Shown: piece after piece, positions 42,689 through 51,983 of the stretch
Layout: each line of letters starts with the position of its first letter
Position numbering within the stretch: position 1 is the stretch's first letter
NCBI RefSeq assembly: GCF_030848565.1
Contig: NZ_JAVDDV010000004.1
Location: forward strand, 1 to 64,000
Direction: 5' to 3'
Origin: Natronolimnohabitans sp. A-GB9
GTDB taxonomy: Archaea > Halobacteriota > Halobacteria > Halobacteriales > Natrialbaceae
Length of the DNA: 64,000 bases
Position numbers and translations under genes: made by a program
The notes under the pieces: model-generated
The model's database searches: none
The model's input: the letters and a program-made list of their open reading frames with translations, nothing else
Told to the model about the DNA's origin: nothing

Positions 42689-42885
42689 GACGAGGAATGT
42701 CTCTCTGCATCTAACTAAAGCTACCTTTCGAGCATCGGCCAGGGACTTCCCCGACGTTCGCAGTCAGTGTGGACCGACGGCGCGGTTTTAGTGAGTCCGG
42801 GTGGTTACAGCCAGTACCGGACGCGGGGGCGTCCACGATCCGAAACGCTGCACCGAGACATGAGCTCCAGACACCGGTCCCAGCT

Positions 42886-43491
42886 ATGGAACCGACCAGA
42901 CGGAAGCTCATCAGCGGCACAGGAATCCTCGTATCGGGGCTCGCAGTCGCGATCAGTACCGGCGCGTTCAGCAGCGTCCGGATCGATCGACAGGTAACGG
43001 TCTCCGTCAAGGAAGACGACGACGCGTACCTGCAACTGACGCCCCTCGACGACGACATCGCCGAACTCGTCGACGGCAACCTCGAGCTCGGCTTCGGGGA
43101 ACTCGCCCCCGACGACGCGGTCGACCTCGGACGAGGGATCAACCAGCAGTCGACGACGGAGTTCACCGACGTGTTCGCGGTCACGAACCTGGGTCGACAG
43201 AAGGTTCGGCTCGTCGTCGACGCGGACACGGCGAGCGCGCCCGGCGAGTGGGAACTCCGGTTCTACGCCGACGACGAGAAACGAACGTTGCTCAACGCGG
43301 ACACCGACACACCGATCGGGACGGACGACGGGATCACGCTGGTCGCCGGTGCCGGCGTCGACGTCGACATCGTCATCGAACACACGGCCAAGGCAGCAAG
43401 CGACCCAGCCGACATCGAGGCGGCCGCCACGCTCGTTGCCGTGACCGGCGACACCGACGCGTACGAGTACGACGCCGACGTGAAGAAGTAG
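42886..43491 (+). CDS. TasA/DUF1102-like secreted beta-fibre protein, copy 1
   Basis: This is a 201-residue exported protein. The signal is RRKLISGTGILVSGLAVAIS, of Tat type. The mature part begins FSSVRIDRQVTVSVKEDDDAYLQL, matching a free N-terminal strand followed by the first strands of a jelly-roll domain. INQQSTTEFTDVFAVTNLG is the most conserved block of the group. The C-terminal half (AGVDVDIVIEHTAK) has the alternating strands. The family includes Bacillus TasA and camelysin and the archaeal bundling pilin, which polymerise by donor-strand exchange. It is followed by two paralogues and a signal peptidase gene. Fibre assembly is inferred from family and context. Confidence 0.8.
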   Translation: MEPTRRKLISGTGILVSGLAVAISTGAFSSVRIDRQVTVSVKEDDDAYLQLTPLDDDIAELVDGNLELGFGELAPDDAVDLGRGINQQSTTEFTDVFAVTNLGRQKVRLVVDADTASAPGEWELRFYADDEKRTLLNADTDTPIGTDDGITLVAGAGVDVDIVIEHTAKAASDPADIEAAATLVAVTGDTDAYEYDADVKK

Positions 43492-43684
43492 GCGACCCGA
43501 TCGTGGGTCGGCGTCGTTCCCTCGAGTGGGTTTCGTGATAGGATGTCCTCGTGATCGACTCGATGGGACATTCTATTTATATGATAAATAATGACCAAAC
43601 AAAGTGGGCGTATTTAAGATTCGTTTATTATCAATTGGTGTGATTTTACCGGAAGAGTTTATGTTCAAGAGAACAACACCCGCT

Positions 43685-44314
43685 ATGAACAGACGGAAAG
43701 TCATTATCGGCACGGGAGTTGCCGCGTCGGGTCTCGCGATGGCAGTCGGTGCTGGTGCGTTCAGTAGTGTCAGTGTCGAACGCAGTGTGACGGTCAACGT
43801 CGAAGGCGACGATGCGGACGCGTATCTGCTGCTCGAGCCTAAAGACGACGACATTGCCGAAATCGAGAACGGCAAACTCGAGCTCGCGTTCGACGAACTT
43901 GAGGATGATGAGAATAATGTTCGTGGATCAGGCGTCAACGAACAATCGACGACGGAGTTCACCGACGTCTTTTCGATCACCAATCAGGGTCGAGATGAAG
44001 CCCGACTGGTCGTCGACGAAGCTACTGCAGAAGAGTCAGATACAGATCCCGATTGGGAGCTTATCTTCTACGCCGTCAACGGCAACGACGACGAGAGAAC
44101 GGAGCTAAATGCGGACGTGAGCGGCGAAGAACTCGGAGAGGCCGGCATTACGTTAACTCCCGGAGAGAGCACGGACGTTGACGTTGTCATCGAAAACAAT
44201 GAGATCGAAGCAGATGATGATGGTGATGATGGTCAGTTTGACACAGAAATCGATATCATCGCTGCCACGGACGACTCCCGAACGTACGATGCCGACGGTC
44301 TAAACGGAGACTGA
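43685..44314 (+). CDS. TasA/DUF1102-like secreted beta-fibre protein, copy 2
   Basis: The 209-residue product has the signal NRRKVIIGTGVAASGLAMAV and mature start FSSVSVERSVTVNVEGDDAD, then AYLLLEP. VNEQSTTEFTDVFSITNQG is shared nearly exactly with copy 1, and ERTELNADVSG corresponds to KRTLLNADTDT. It carries an extra Asp/Glu-rich insert near residues 180-195. An AT-rich upstream segment (43565-43640, with GTTTATTATC) probably holds its own promoter. It is expected to be exported by Tat and processed by the signal peptidase of this cluster. It ends 12 bases before copy 3. Confidence 0.8.
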   Translation: MNRRKVIIGTGVAASGLAMAVGAGAFSSVSVERSVTVNVEGDDADAYLLLEPKDDDIAEIENGKLELAFDELEDDENNVRGSGVNEQSTTEFTDVFSITNQGRDEARLVVDEATAEESDTDPDWELIFYAVNGNDDERTELNADVSGEELGEAGITLTPGESTDVDVVIENNEIEADDDGDDGQFDTEIDIIAATDDSRTYDADGLNGD

Positions 44315-44326
44315 GATAGATCAACC

Positions 44327-44842
44327 GTGACCTCGAGTCGACGAACACTGCTGGTCAGTGGCGGTGCGATAGCTGCCAGTACGTTCGTCGGCGCGTCGGC
44401 GTTCAGCAGCACCGCGGCCGAGCGATCGGTCGCGGTTGCCGTCGATATCGACACCGATGCCTATCTCGGCCTCGAGCCGGCCTCGCCGTTCGCGACCCTC
44501 GTCGACGGCCGCCTCGAGTTGACCATCGACGAGACGGTCGAGGGGGTCCCCGGGGACGGCATCAACACGGACAGCGAATACGTGTTCGTCGAGGCGTTCG
44601 AGCTCATCAACCAGGGCAGGGAGACCGTCACCCTCGAGGTGGCCGTCGACAATCCGGACCCGGATCCCGGCTCCGAACCGCTCGAGGTGACGTTCTACGC
44701 AGAGAACGAACAGCGGGTGCCACTCGAGGAGAGCGACCCCCTCGAGTCCGGCGACTCCGTTGGCGTCACGGTCGAGATCATCGTCGGTGACATCGATCAC
44801 GAGGTGTACGAACTCCCGGTTACCGTCTATGCAAGTTCGTAA
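44327..44842 (+). CDS. TasA/DUF1102-like secreted beta-fibre protein, copy 3
   Basis: The 171-residue product has the signal SRRTLLVSGGAIAASTFVG and mature start FSSTAAERSVAVAVDIDTDA, then YLGLEP. The conserved middle is FVEAFELINQGRETVTLEV, more divergent than in copies 1 and 2. It starts with GTG 12 bases after copy 2 and ends six bases before the signal peptidase gene, so the three are one operon. The shorter C-terminus lacks the last strands of the paralogues. It could be a minor subunit or anchor of the same fibre. Confidence 0.8.
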   Translation: MTSSRRTLLVSGGAIAASTFVGASAFSSTAAERSVAVAVDIDTDAYLGLEPASPFATLVDGRLELTIDETVEGVPGDGINTDSEYVFVEAFELINQGRETVTLEVAVDNPDPDPGSEPLEVTFYAENEQRVPLEESDPLESGDSVGVTVEIIVGDIDHEVYELPVTVYASS

Positions 44843-44848
44843 CTACCG

Positions 44849-46033
44849 ATGGTACGTCTCTTCGCCACCGCACGTACGCTGGTTATACGCGGGCTGCAGG
44901 TCGCGATCGTCGTCGTAGTTCTGGTACTCGCTGCCGGATACCTTCTCGGGCAGCCGATCCTGTTCGGATACGTGGCGACCGACAGTATGGAGCCGACGAT
45001 CGACGCCGGCGACGGGTACGTGGCGATTCCGGCCGCACTGACTGGAACTCCTGAGTCTGGAGACGTCGTCGTCTTCGAGGCAGAAACGCTCGACGACGAC
45101 TTGGCAACCCACCGGATCGTCGACGAAGGGGAGGTCGGCTACGTGACTCAGGGGGACGCGAACCCGTCGCCCGATCAAGAGAGCGGCGAACCGCCGGTCA
45201 GAGAGAGCCAGATCGTTGCAACGGCCGTTCAGGTCGACGGCGAGGTAGTTACGATCCCCGGCCTCGGCACCGCGGCCGCCGAAGCCGAGCACACGGCCGA
45301 GCAAGTCCAGCATTGGGTCGCGGTTACGCTCGGAATTCGGTGGCTGTCCGGCGCGAGTAGTCTCGCGTTCGTCGTTTTGATCGCCTCGAGCACCCTGTAC
45401 CTCGCCGAAACGATCCGCGAGCGACGGTCGTCACCCCAGCCGATGGATGCCAACGAGAAAGCGGACTCGGCGGGGATCGACCCTCGATACATCTGTGGTG
45501 GACTGGCAGTGCTGGTCGCGGCAGCGGCCCTGGCTGCGATGATCGTTCCGGTCGGGGCCCAGCCAATTGAGGTCGTGAGCTCCGAGCAGCCGTCGGAACG
45601 ATCGACGGTGATCGAGGCTGGCACGACGGCGGAGGCGACGTACGAAACGACGAACACCGGTCCCGTGCCCGTCGTCTCCTATCTCGAGACCGACGGCGAC
45701 GGTGTGACAGTCGACACCGAGGAGTTCTCGCTGGGCTATCGCGAGGAACTCGAGACCACCGTCGAACTCACGGCACCGGAGGAAACAGGCTACTACCGGG
45801 TGTTCGTAGTCGAACATCGATACCTGTACGTGCTCCCGGCACCGGTGATCGAGACGCTACACGGGATTCACCCGTGGGTAGCACGCGGGACGATCGTCGG
45901 GATCCTCGGGGGAGTGACGTATGTCCTCTCCCGATCGCTGATCGGCTCCGGGCCTGTTCACTCGCCGTTGAACCGCTCGTCAACGCCTACGACCGGCTCA
46001 CCACTCCGTCGACTCCTCCGACGGCTCTATTGA
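44849..46033 (+). CDS. Signal peptidase I of SipW/Sec11 type with C-terminal extension
   Basis: The 394-residue membrane protease has an N-terminal helix (about residues 13-33). The nucleophile serine 46 lies in ATDSMEPTI and the histidine near 88 in LATHRIVDE. A histidine instead of lysine is the ER/archaeal S26B pattern, shared with Bacillus SipW. YVTQGDANPSPDQ supplies the aspartate region. A second hydrophobic segment (about 150-180) and a beta domain with further helices (about 205-230 and 350-370) extend the usual length. It follows three fibre-like genes and precedes a DUF5305 gene, the grouping seen for dedicated TasA-processing peptidases. The last helix ends in a basic tail. Confidence 0.88.
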   Translation: MVRLFATARTLVIRGLQVAIVVVVLVLAAGYLLGQPILFGYVATDSMEPTIDAGDGYVAIPAALTGTPESGDVVVFEAETLDDDLATHRIVDEGEVGYVTQGDANPSPDQESGEPPVRESQIVATAVQVDGEVVTIPGLGTAAAEAEHTAEQVQHWVAVTLGIRWLSGASSLAFVVLIASSTLYLAETIRERRSSPQPMDANEKADSAGIDPRYICGGLAVLVAAAALAAMIVPVGAQPIEVVSSEQPSERSTVIEAGTTAEATYETTNTGPVPVVSYLETDGDGVTVDTEEFSLGYREELETTVELTAPEETGYYRVFVVEHRYLYVLPAPVIETLHGIHPWVARGTIVGILGGVTYVLSRSLIGSGPVHSPLNRSSTPTTGSPLRRLLRRLY

Positions 46034-46049
46034 CACTGAGTACTACATC

Positions 46050-47267
46050 ATGACAGAACGTTTCCTCCGAATTCGCGGTGCAGTGATGAAGTATCATCGC
46101 CTATTGCTGGTCCTGTCCATTCTTGCAGTAGCAGCCGGACTCTGGATCGGATACGGTGCGTACGTTGCCCCTGGCGAAGCCACCGAAGAGCGGACGGTCC
46201 TGACGACGTCGGGGGAGATCGAACATCAGGCGGTCGTTAGCGAGCCGAACGCGCTGTATCCAACCGATACCGTGTTGGAGAACGAGCCACTATACTATAC
46301 CACGATCGCGCCGACCGTCGAAGGAGAGTACCACAGCCGCTACGGTGCCGTCCAGGAAGGGGATGGTGATGCGACGGTGGTACACGAACTCGAGCTCGTG
46401 ATACGGTCGGTGGACGGCGACGAGACGTACTGGATGACGAGATCGGCGCTCGGAAACAACACCAAACAAGGCGTCGCCCCCGGCGAAGAGACGACGACCG
46501 CCTTCGAGATTAACGTTACCGAAGTTCAAGATCGAATCAATGAAATCGAGAGCGATCTCGAGGACGACCCCGGTGAACCGTCCGCCACCGTCGAAGCAAC
46601 GGTCACACTCGAGGGCGTCTTCGACGGCGAGGAGCGAACGGTGACGACGACGAATCAGATCCCAATTCAACTCACCGGCGGCACGTACAGCATCGATGAG
46701 GACGAGCTGTCCGAGGAACAGATTACCGAACACGAGACCGAGACCGCCACTCCTGGTCCGACGCGAACAATCGGTGGGCCGCTGTTGCTGATCGTGGGCC
46801 TCGTCGGGACTGGCGGGCTGGTGGTTTTCCGACCTGACGAGTACGGCCTGTCGGCGACCGAACGCGCCTGGCTCGCCTATCGCGACGATCGGGCCGAGTT
46901 CGATGCGATCATCGCGACCCTCTCCACTCCAGAGGAGGCGTTCGACCGTCCTCGCACCTCGGTGGATTCACTCGCGAAGCTCGTTCAGATTGGTTCCAAC
47001 ACCGACTCGACGGTCGGCTACGACCCGTTCCGTGAGATGTACGTCGTCGTCGACGAGTTCCTGTACGTGTTCGAACCACCTCAGAAACCGGACAGCGCCG
47101 AACGAGGATCCGACTGGTTTGCGGAATGGCGCGAATCTAGCGAAACGAAATCCAACCAGGATGACGATCCGGATCGGGGCGAGGATCAGGACGTCCTTGC
47201 TCTTCCGGCGCATGACGTCAGTTCCACCACAAAGACGACTGTCGACCAGGATACGGACGAATCGTGA
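46050..47267 (+). CDS. DUF5305-like membrane protein of the fibre cluster
   Basis: The 405-residue product has an N-terminal anchor helix (LLLVLSILAVAAGLWIGYGA) and an outer domain of about 200 residues. That domain contains YYTTIAPTVEGEYHSRYGA and SALGNNTKQGVAPGEETTTAFEINV, the pattern of the haloarchaeal DUF5305 family. A second helix (GGPLLLIVGLVGTGGLVVF) is followed by a cytosolic tail (LSATERAWLAYRDDRAEFD) and a low-complexity end. It begins 16 bases after the signal peptidase gene, so it is in the same operon. Family members are repeatedly found with SipW-like peptidases. Their role is not established, and fibre export or anchoring is inferred. An ATG 12 codons later is also possible. 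Confidence 0.8.
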   Translation: MTERFLRIRGAVMKYHRLLLVLSILAVAAGLWIGYGAYVAPGEATEERTVLTTSGEIEHQAVVSEPNALYPTDTVLENEPLYYTTIAPTVEGEYHSRYGAVQEGDGDATVVHELELVIRSVDGDETYWMTRSALGNNTKQGVAPGEETTTAFEINVTEVQDRINEIESDLEDDPGEPSATVEATVTLEGVFDGEERTVTTTNQIPIQLTGGTYSIDEDELSEEQITEHETETATPGPTRTIGGPLLLIVGLVGTGGLVVFRPDEYGLSATERAWLAYRDDRAEFDAIIATLSTPEEAFDRPRTSVDSLAKLVQIGSNTDSTVGYDPFREMYVVVDEFLYVFEPPQKPDSAERGSDWFAEWRESSETKSNQDDDPDRGEDQDVLALPAHDVSSTTKTTVDQDTDES

Positions 47268-47583
47268 ACTGGTCGGCAGTAGTTGTAACGGTTCTCGTCA
47301 CCACTACTCGGGTTGAATGCCTCGAATTGCGAGCTGATTGACGAAAATGACGGGTGCTTCATGATCTTATTGCAGGGAGTAGAAACGGGGTGCTAGATCG
47401 CTGTTGGCAAGCAGAGAAGCGACGTTCCTTCCATGGACAAGCCTCTTCCCAAACGAATCGAGTGGACGTCAGTCCCAATCGAGTTGAGTGTCAGTTGACA
47501 AAAACAATGGCAGCCACACCGGCATTGAGCCGCGAAACCGGAAAACCACGCCGTTTATTTCCCTTGGCTGGACAGTCGTAGGT
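47268..47583. other. Spacer before the 59-aa membrane protein gene
   Basis: No supported gene lies in these 316 bases. GTTTATTTCCC (47552-47562) is centred about 27 bases before the ATG at 47584, a good leaderless promoter position. Short frames here do not look like proteins. Confidence 0.4.
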
Positions 47584-47763
47584 ATGTTGCAGCAGCTCGG
47601 CCCACTCGGAATTGTCGGTCTCGTGATCGTTCTTCTTGGAATCGCGCTCATCGCCTCTCAGAGTCTCCTGATCGCCGCCGGGATGGCCCTGATCCTCGCC
47701 GGACTCGGACTGATCGTCAAGGCGCTGGTCTCCGGACTGCTCCAGAGCTTCGGAATGTTCTGA
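47584..47763 (+). CDS. Small two-helix membrane protein (59 aa)
   Basis: The 59-residue product is almost wholly hydrophobic: LGIVGLVIVLLGIALIAS, a polar break, then LLIAAGMALILAGLGLIVKA. It ends LVSGLLQSFGMF. It belongs to a haloarchaeal group of tiny membrane proteins of unknown role. GTTTATTT about 27 bases before the ATG supports a leaderless start. The frame is open further upstream, but that part lacks hydrophobic or family-like sequence. It is convergent with the DUF460 gene. Confidence 0.7.
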   Translation: MLQQLGPLGIVGLVIVLLGIALIASQSLLIAAGMALILAGLGLIVKALVSGLLQSFGMF

Positions 47764-47843
47764 GATCGCCGATCGCACTCGTCTGCCGGCGTTCCGAGGG
47801 GCCGACGGCGGCGCTCGGCCGGCACGTGACGACAGCTGACCTC

Positions 47844-49817
47844 TCACACCCCGTTGTTCCCGGCTCGGTGCTCGCTGATGAGTTGGTCGACCATCGCGGC
47901 CTTGCGATCGCGTTCGCGTTCTTTCGCCCGCTCGTGCCAGTCGTCGATGACCGCCTCGACGTCGTCCTCGCGGGCGACGGCGAGCTCGTCGACTTCCTGC
48001 ATGGCAACGTCGTCGGCCGGGCCGACGGGAATCTCGGCGTCGAAGAGGATCTCGTCGGCGATCTCCGAAAGACCGCCTTCCTTCAAGACCACCCGCGGTT
48101 CGAATTCGGCGAGCAGTTCGGCCGTCGACTTGCCGGCACCGCTTGCGTCACGCAGGTAGACGACGTCGCCGGGGGCGATCCCGTACTGATCGTTGGCCTC
48201 CCGGATCGCGCCTTTCGTGAACTTCTCGACGACCTTGACGGGAACCAGCCCCTCCTTCTCCGCGGAGACGTCACTGAAATTCGAGTGGTCGAGCTTCCAG
48301 AGGGCCTTCATCCGATCGACCTTCTTCTCGAGTTGTTCGACCTCCTCGCGAGCCTCGTCGCGCTCGTGCTCGAGTCGCTCGGCTTTGCGCCGGTAGCGGG
48401 TCACCTCCCGGTCGCGGCGGACCTCCTTGCGTTCCTCGCGGCGGGCGGCCTCGAGTTCGGACTCGAGTTCGTCGATCCGATCGTCTTTCTCCTCGAGCCG
48501 TCCCTCGAGGGTCTCGACGTGTGACTGGAGTCGCTCGACCTGGCGCTCGAGGCTCTTGATCCGCTTCTCTTCGGCGGTGAGTTCCCGGGGTTCGTGTTCG
48601 GTCGACTCCGCTTCGCTCTCCTCGTCGTCGTCCAGATCCGTGAGGACGGCTTCGACGCTTTCCTCGCCGGCGACGACGCGGGCGGTTACCTCGCCGCGAT
48701 CGACACCCGGCGGGAGTTTGCTCGCGATCCGCTCGAACTGATCCTCGTGGGCGTCGACGGCGTACAGCGCCGCGGCCATCGCATCACGCTGATGGTCGTC
48801 GTCGTACTGGTGGTCACGCGTTCGGTGTTGTTTCTCGTCGATCGGGAGGTCATTGCGGGGCGTCCACCCCGCCGCGTCGAAGCTGCGGCGGAACTTCTCG
48901 ACCGTCTCGGGGATCGGCGTCACGTCCGCTGCCACGATGATCGGTCGTCCCCGCTCGACGATCCACTCGATCACCTCGGCGGTGTCGCTGGTTCGCGAAC
49001 TCCAGACGTCCAGGACCTCGCCCTCCAGAGAGACGATCGCGACCGCGGTCGTCGTCCCGGGGTCGATGCCGACGACGACGTGGTCACGCCGTTTCGCAAG
49101 CGGCCGGAACTCGATGCCGTCCCGGCGCTGGCGTTCGATCTCGACGCGGACGTCGCCCGCCCGCGACCGTGAGACCGGGATGTCGCTGGGTCGGGCCTCG
49201 ACGGTGAAGACGGCGTTGGCGTAGCCGCCGTAGGACTCGCGAACGTCTTTCTCGTAGTCGAGGTTCGCATCCTCGAGTTCGGACTCGACCTCGCGGGCTC
49301 GGCGTTTGACCGAGCCGTGGATGCGGCGGGTGTACCGGTCCTCGCTCCAGCCGCCGCTGCCCGTCGAGCGGCCTCGAGCGACCTTCACTTCGGTCGTGTC
49401 GGTAAATGCTGAGACCTCGTGGCCGACGCTGTGGGCAGCCAGTCGAGCCGCCGCTTCGGCTTCCTGCATCGGCTCTTTGCCGTAGGGAACGCCGTGGCGT
49501 TTCGCGACACGTGAGAGTGGCTCGGGCTGCTCGGCACCCGTCACCTGGACGAGTTTCGTCCCAGTCGGGAGCGAGCCGAGGAAGTGGATGAGCTGGTCTT
49601 TGTCGGCCGCCAGCTCGTACATGTTGTCCGTCGCGACGATCGCCGGCTCCTCGTCGTCGATCAGTCGTCGGAGTTTCCGATGGGTGACGACGTCTCGGTC
49701 GACGTCCTCGCCGTCGTAGACAGCCAACGCGTACGACGGGGCGTCGCCGCGCACGTCACCGCTCTGGATGTCGACTCCGAAGACGACTGCATCGAGCGCA
49801 CTGGTTCGCGTGCTCAC
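47844..49817 (-). CDS. DUF460 archaeal protein with RuvC-like (RNase H fold) and coiled-coil regions
   Basis: The 657-residue cytosolic protein has an N-terminal RNase-H-like half (VVFGVDIQSGDVRGDAPSYA) and, in the middle, VVVGIDPGTTTAVAIVSLEGE, the RuvC-type DxG motif near residue 250. It has a long Glu/Arg-rich coiled coil (about residues 420-520) and a C-terminal domain (GDVVYLRDASGAGKSTAELL). This is the DUF460 family, found across archaea and predicted to be a nuclease acting on nucleic acid. A GTG at 49817 is preferred; the 20 codons upstream are rejected as non-family. It is transcribed alone. Confidence 0.85.
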   Translation of the reverse strand: MSTRTSALDAVVFGVDIQSGDVRGDAPSYALAVYDGEDVDRDVVTHRKLRRLIDDEEPAIVATDNMYELAADKDQLIHFLGSLPTGTKLVQVTGAEQPEPLSRVAKRHGVPYGKEPMQEAEAAARLAAHSVGHEVSAFTDTTEVKVARGRSTGSGGWSEDRYTRRIHGSVKRRAREVESELEDANLDYEKDVRESYGGYANAVFTVEARPSDIPVSRSRAGDVRVEIERQRRDGIEFRPLAKRRDHVVVGIDPGTTTAVAIVSLEGEVLDVWSSRTSDTAEVIEWIVERGRPIIVAADVTPIPETVEKFRRSFDAAGWTPRNDLPIDEKQHRTRDHQYDDDHQRDAMAAALYAVDAHEDQFERIASKLPPGVDRGEVTARVVAGEESVEAVLTDLDDDEESEAESTEHEPRELTAEEKRIKSLERQVERLQSHVETLEGRLEEKDDRIDELESELEAARREERKEVRRDREVTRYRRKAERLEHERDEAREEVEQLEKKVDRMKALWKLDHSNFSDVSAEKEGLVPVKVVEKFTKGAIREANDQYGIAPGDVVYLRDASGAGKSTAELLAEFEPRVVLKEGGLSEIADEILFDAEIPVGPADDVAMQEVDELAVAREDDVEAVIDDWHERAKERERDRKAAMVDQLISEHRAGNNGV

Positions 49818-49968
49818 GGGCGCCCCTAGGGGCGAGTTGGGTATAAATCCGGCGCGGGTTCGAAGTCCGGATTCCAACCGCTACGAGAACGCGCCATCCC
49901 CGAGAGCGCGCCGCCGACGGGGAGTCGATCACCGAACCGCGAGCCTGGCTGGCCCGACAAAGCCCCGG

Positions 49969-51225
49969 TTAGGGCTGGTCCGCCTCGAGCGAACAGACGA
50001 AGTGGCGGCTCCGATTGCGGGCGACGTACTCGTAGACGCGGGTCCCGACGGCCCTGACCGGCGACAGCGCCATCAGGGCCGTCACCGGTGTGAAGATCCG
50101 GAACTGCCTGAACAGCTGTCGGAACGCCTCGTAGCCGCCGTAGACCTCGCCGTCACGGAAGACGTACATCTCCGACTCGAGATCGACGCCGTCGCGGTCG
50201 ATCAGTTCGGCGGGGACGTCCGATTGCGAGTAGAACTGCACCGAGTCGTTGACGTCGAGATGCGCGAAGAGATAGAGACTCCGCGCACAGAAATAACAAC
50301 GCTCGTCGTAGACCAGCCGGATCGCGTCGTCCTCGTCGGCCGCGAGACGCCGGTAAGCGACGTCCCAGGCGACGAACAGCGAGAGCACGAGGATCATATC
50401 CACGAAGTAGAGTCCGAGCGTGGCGATCACGGCGACGTGGAACCCGATCAGGCCGAGAACCGACAGCGTGATCGGCAGCCCCAGCACGACAGCGACGAGC
50501 AGCGAGACCTGTACCAGCGCGGTGCCGACGAAGCCGAGCCACGCCAGCGTATCGGACGCGAGGATCGGCGCGGCAAACGTCCGTTCGACGCCGAGTAGTT
50601 CCTGGTTGAACAGGATATCGCGCTGAAGCTCGGTCCCGGTGAACCAGATCTCGATCGGACCGTTCAACACCTTCCCCCAGGCCGAGCCGAGGTAGAGCAA
50701 TCCGACGGCGAGCAGTCCCCACTTGAGCGCGCGCACCCGGTACTCTCGGTCGGGACCCTCCTTTAGCACCGCGTTCAGCTCGTCGATGGAGCGGTCTTTC
50801 GTCCGGCGGACGCCGTCCAGCGAGAGCACGTCGTCCTCGGCGAAAAGCGCGAACAGGAAGACGAAATAGGCGCTGGCAAACAGCGACTCGACGGTGCCGG
50901 CGTGGTAGATCGTCGTCTTGACCGACAGCATGTGCATCAGCAAAAGCGCTGCGAGTCCGCCGGTCCAGCGCGTCCGGTAGCCGACGATGAATCCAACCAG
51001 GAGCGCGGCGACGACCCACTGCTGGGAGGGGAGAAGCGCGAGCAAGACGTCCTCGTGGAGGAAGGCAACGGGCGGGTTGAAGTGGCGGGGCCACTCCTGG
51101 TAGAACCCCCAGTCGAGCGAGACTACCCGCCAGAGGAGCCACGTCCCGAGCAGGATCCGGACGACGGCGAGGTTGATCGGAGACGAGCGGGCGTCGTCGG
51201 CGACGTAGTTTACGAAGGCGTTCAT
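49969..51225 (-). CDS. HTTM-domain membrane protein fused to a DCC (DUF393) thiol domain
   Basis: The 418-residue protein has an HTTM (vitamin-K-carboxylase-like) membrane region with about eight helices (residues 15-285): VVRILLGTWLLWRVVSLDW, LLLMHMLSVKTTIYHAG, and LLYLGSAWGKVLNG are family-like. After the last helix, LVYDERCYFCARSLYLFAHLD carries the CxxC of the DCC thiol-disulfide oxidoreductase family. The order HTTM then DCC suggests a membrane enzyme coupled to a redox thiol. Its stop is followed by no close same-strand gene. The preceding 213-aa membrane gene ends three bases upstream of its start, so the two form one operon. The substrate is unknown. Confidence 0.85.
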   Translation of the reverse strand: MNAFVNYVADDARSSPINLAVVRILLGTWLLWRVVSLDWGFYQEWPRHFNPPVAFLHEDVLLALLPSQQWVVAALLVGFIVGYRTRWTGGLAALLLMHMLSVKTTIYHAGTVESLFASAYFVFLFALFAEDDVLSLDGVRRTKDRSIDELNAVLKEGPDREYRVRALKWGLLAVGLLYLGSAWGKVLNGPIEIWFTGTELQRDILFNQELLGVERTFAAPILASDTLAWLGFVGTALVQVSLLVAVVLGLPITLSVLGLIGFHVAVIATLGLYFVDMILVLSLFVAWDVAYRRLAADEDDAIRLVYDERCYFCARSLYLFAHLDVNDSVQFYSQSDVPAELIDRDGVDLESEMYVFRDGEVYGGYEAFRQLFRQFRIFTPVTALMALSPVRAVGTRVYEYVARNRSRHFVCSLEADQP

Positions 51226-51228
51226 GGA

Positions 51229-51870
51229 TTACGTGTGTTCGATGACTTCGTCGTCAGCCACGTCGACCGTGAGCCGGAGTCGTTTCTCGTTCGATTCTAC
51301 CGACGAGTCGTCCTCGGCGTAGATCACCGTCCGCTCGTAGACTCGAATCGACTCGAACGCCTCGTACTCCGAGAGCTGGTCTGTGGTCCACGCCGGATCG
51401 TCGACGTACCGCGGCGGCTGGAGCCGTTCGGTCACGGAGCGGTCGCCGGATTCGACCGCCTGACGATACTCCCTGACGTGCTCAAGGTAGAACTCGCCCA
51501 TCTCCATTCGCTCCGCGTCGCTGTACTCCTCTGCCAGCTCGCCGCCGACGGAGGAGGTCCGCGTGCCGGTCAGCGGCGGCGTGGCACGGTCGTCGAGTTC
51601 GATCTCCTGGCCGTCGGCGTCGACGACGTGAATCTCGTAGTAGGTCATCTCCTCCTCGGAAGGCTGGGCGAACTTGTGCATCTCCACGACGGGCAACAAC
51701 GGCATCCCGACCGCGGTCACGACCAGCAGCGTCGAGAAAAAGCCCACGAGCCAGATCCGTCGCAAGACGGACCGGTTTGCCAGCGCAAGAGCGCCGAGGC
51801 TTCCGAGAAAGAAGAGCACGTAGACGGAGACGAAGATCACGTCTCTGAACTGCGCTATCGCATCGATCAC
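51229..51870 (-). CDS. Membrane protein partner of the HTTM protein
   Basis: The 213-residue product has two N-terminal helices (VIFVSVYVLFFLGSLGALALA and IWLVGFFSTLLVVTAVGMPLL) and an outer domain of about 150 residues. EMTYYEIHVVDADGQEIELDDRA and the C-terminal strand KRLRLTVDV look beta-rich. No known motif is recognised. Stop and next start are separated by only three bases, so it is co-translated with the HTTM-DCC gene and probably acts with it. Confidence 0.75.
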   Translation of the reverse strand: MIDAIAQFRDVIFVSVYVLFFLGSLGALALANRSVLRRIWLVGFFSTLLVVTAVGMPLLPVVEMHKFAQPSEEEMTYYEIHVVDADGQEIELDDRATPPLTGTRTSSVGGELAEEYSDAERMEMGEFYLEHVREYRQAVESGDRSVTERLQPPRYVDDPAWTTDQLSEYEAFESIRVYERTVIYAEDDSSVESNEKRLRLTVDVADDEVIEHT

Positions 51871-51983
51871 TCTGATGTCACCTATCCGACCCGACAGCCG
51901 TCACCGGTTTTGCTACCGTCCCGTTAAGACGGTTTCACACGCTGAGAACGTGGCACTCGAGCCGGCCCAATCCCTTTCAGCGC

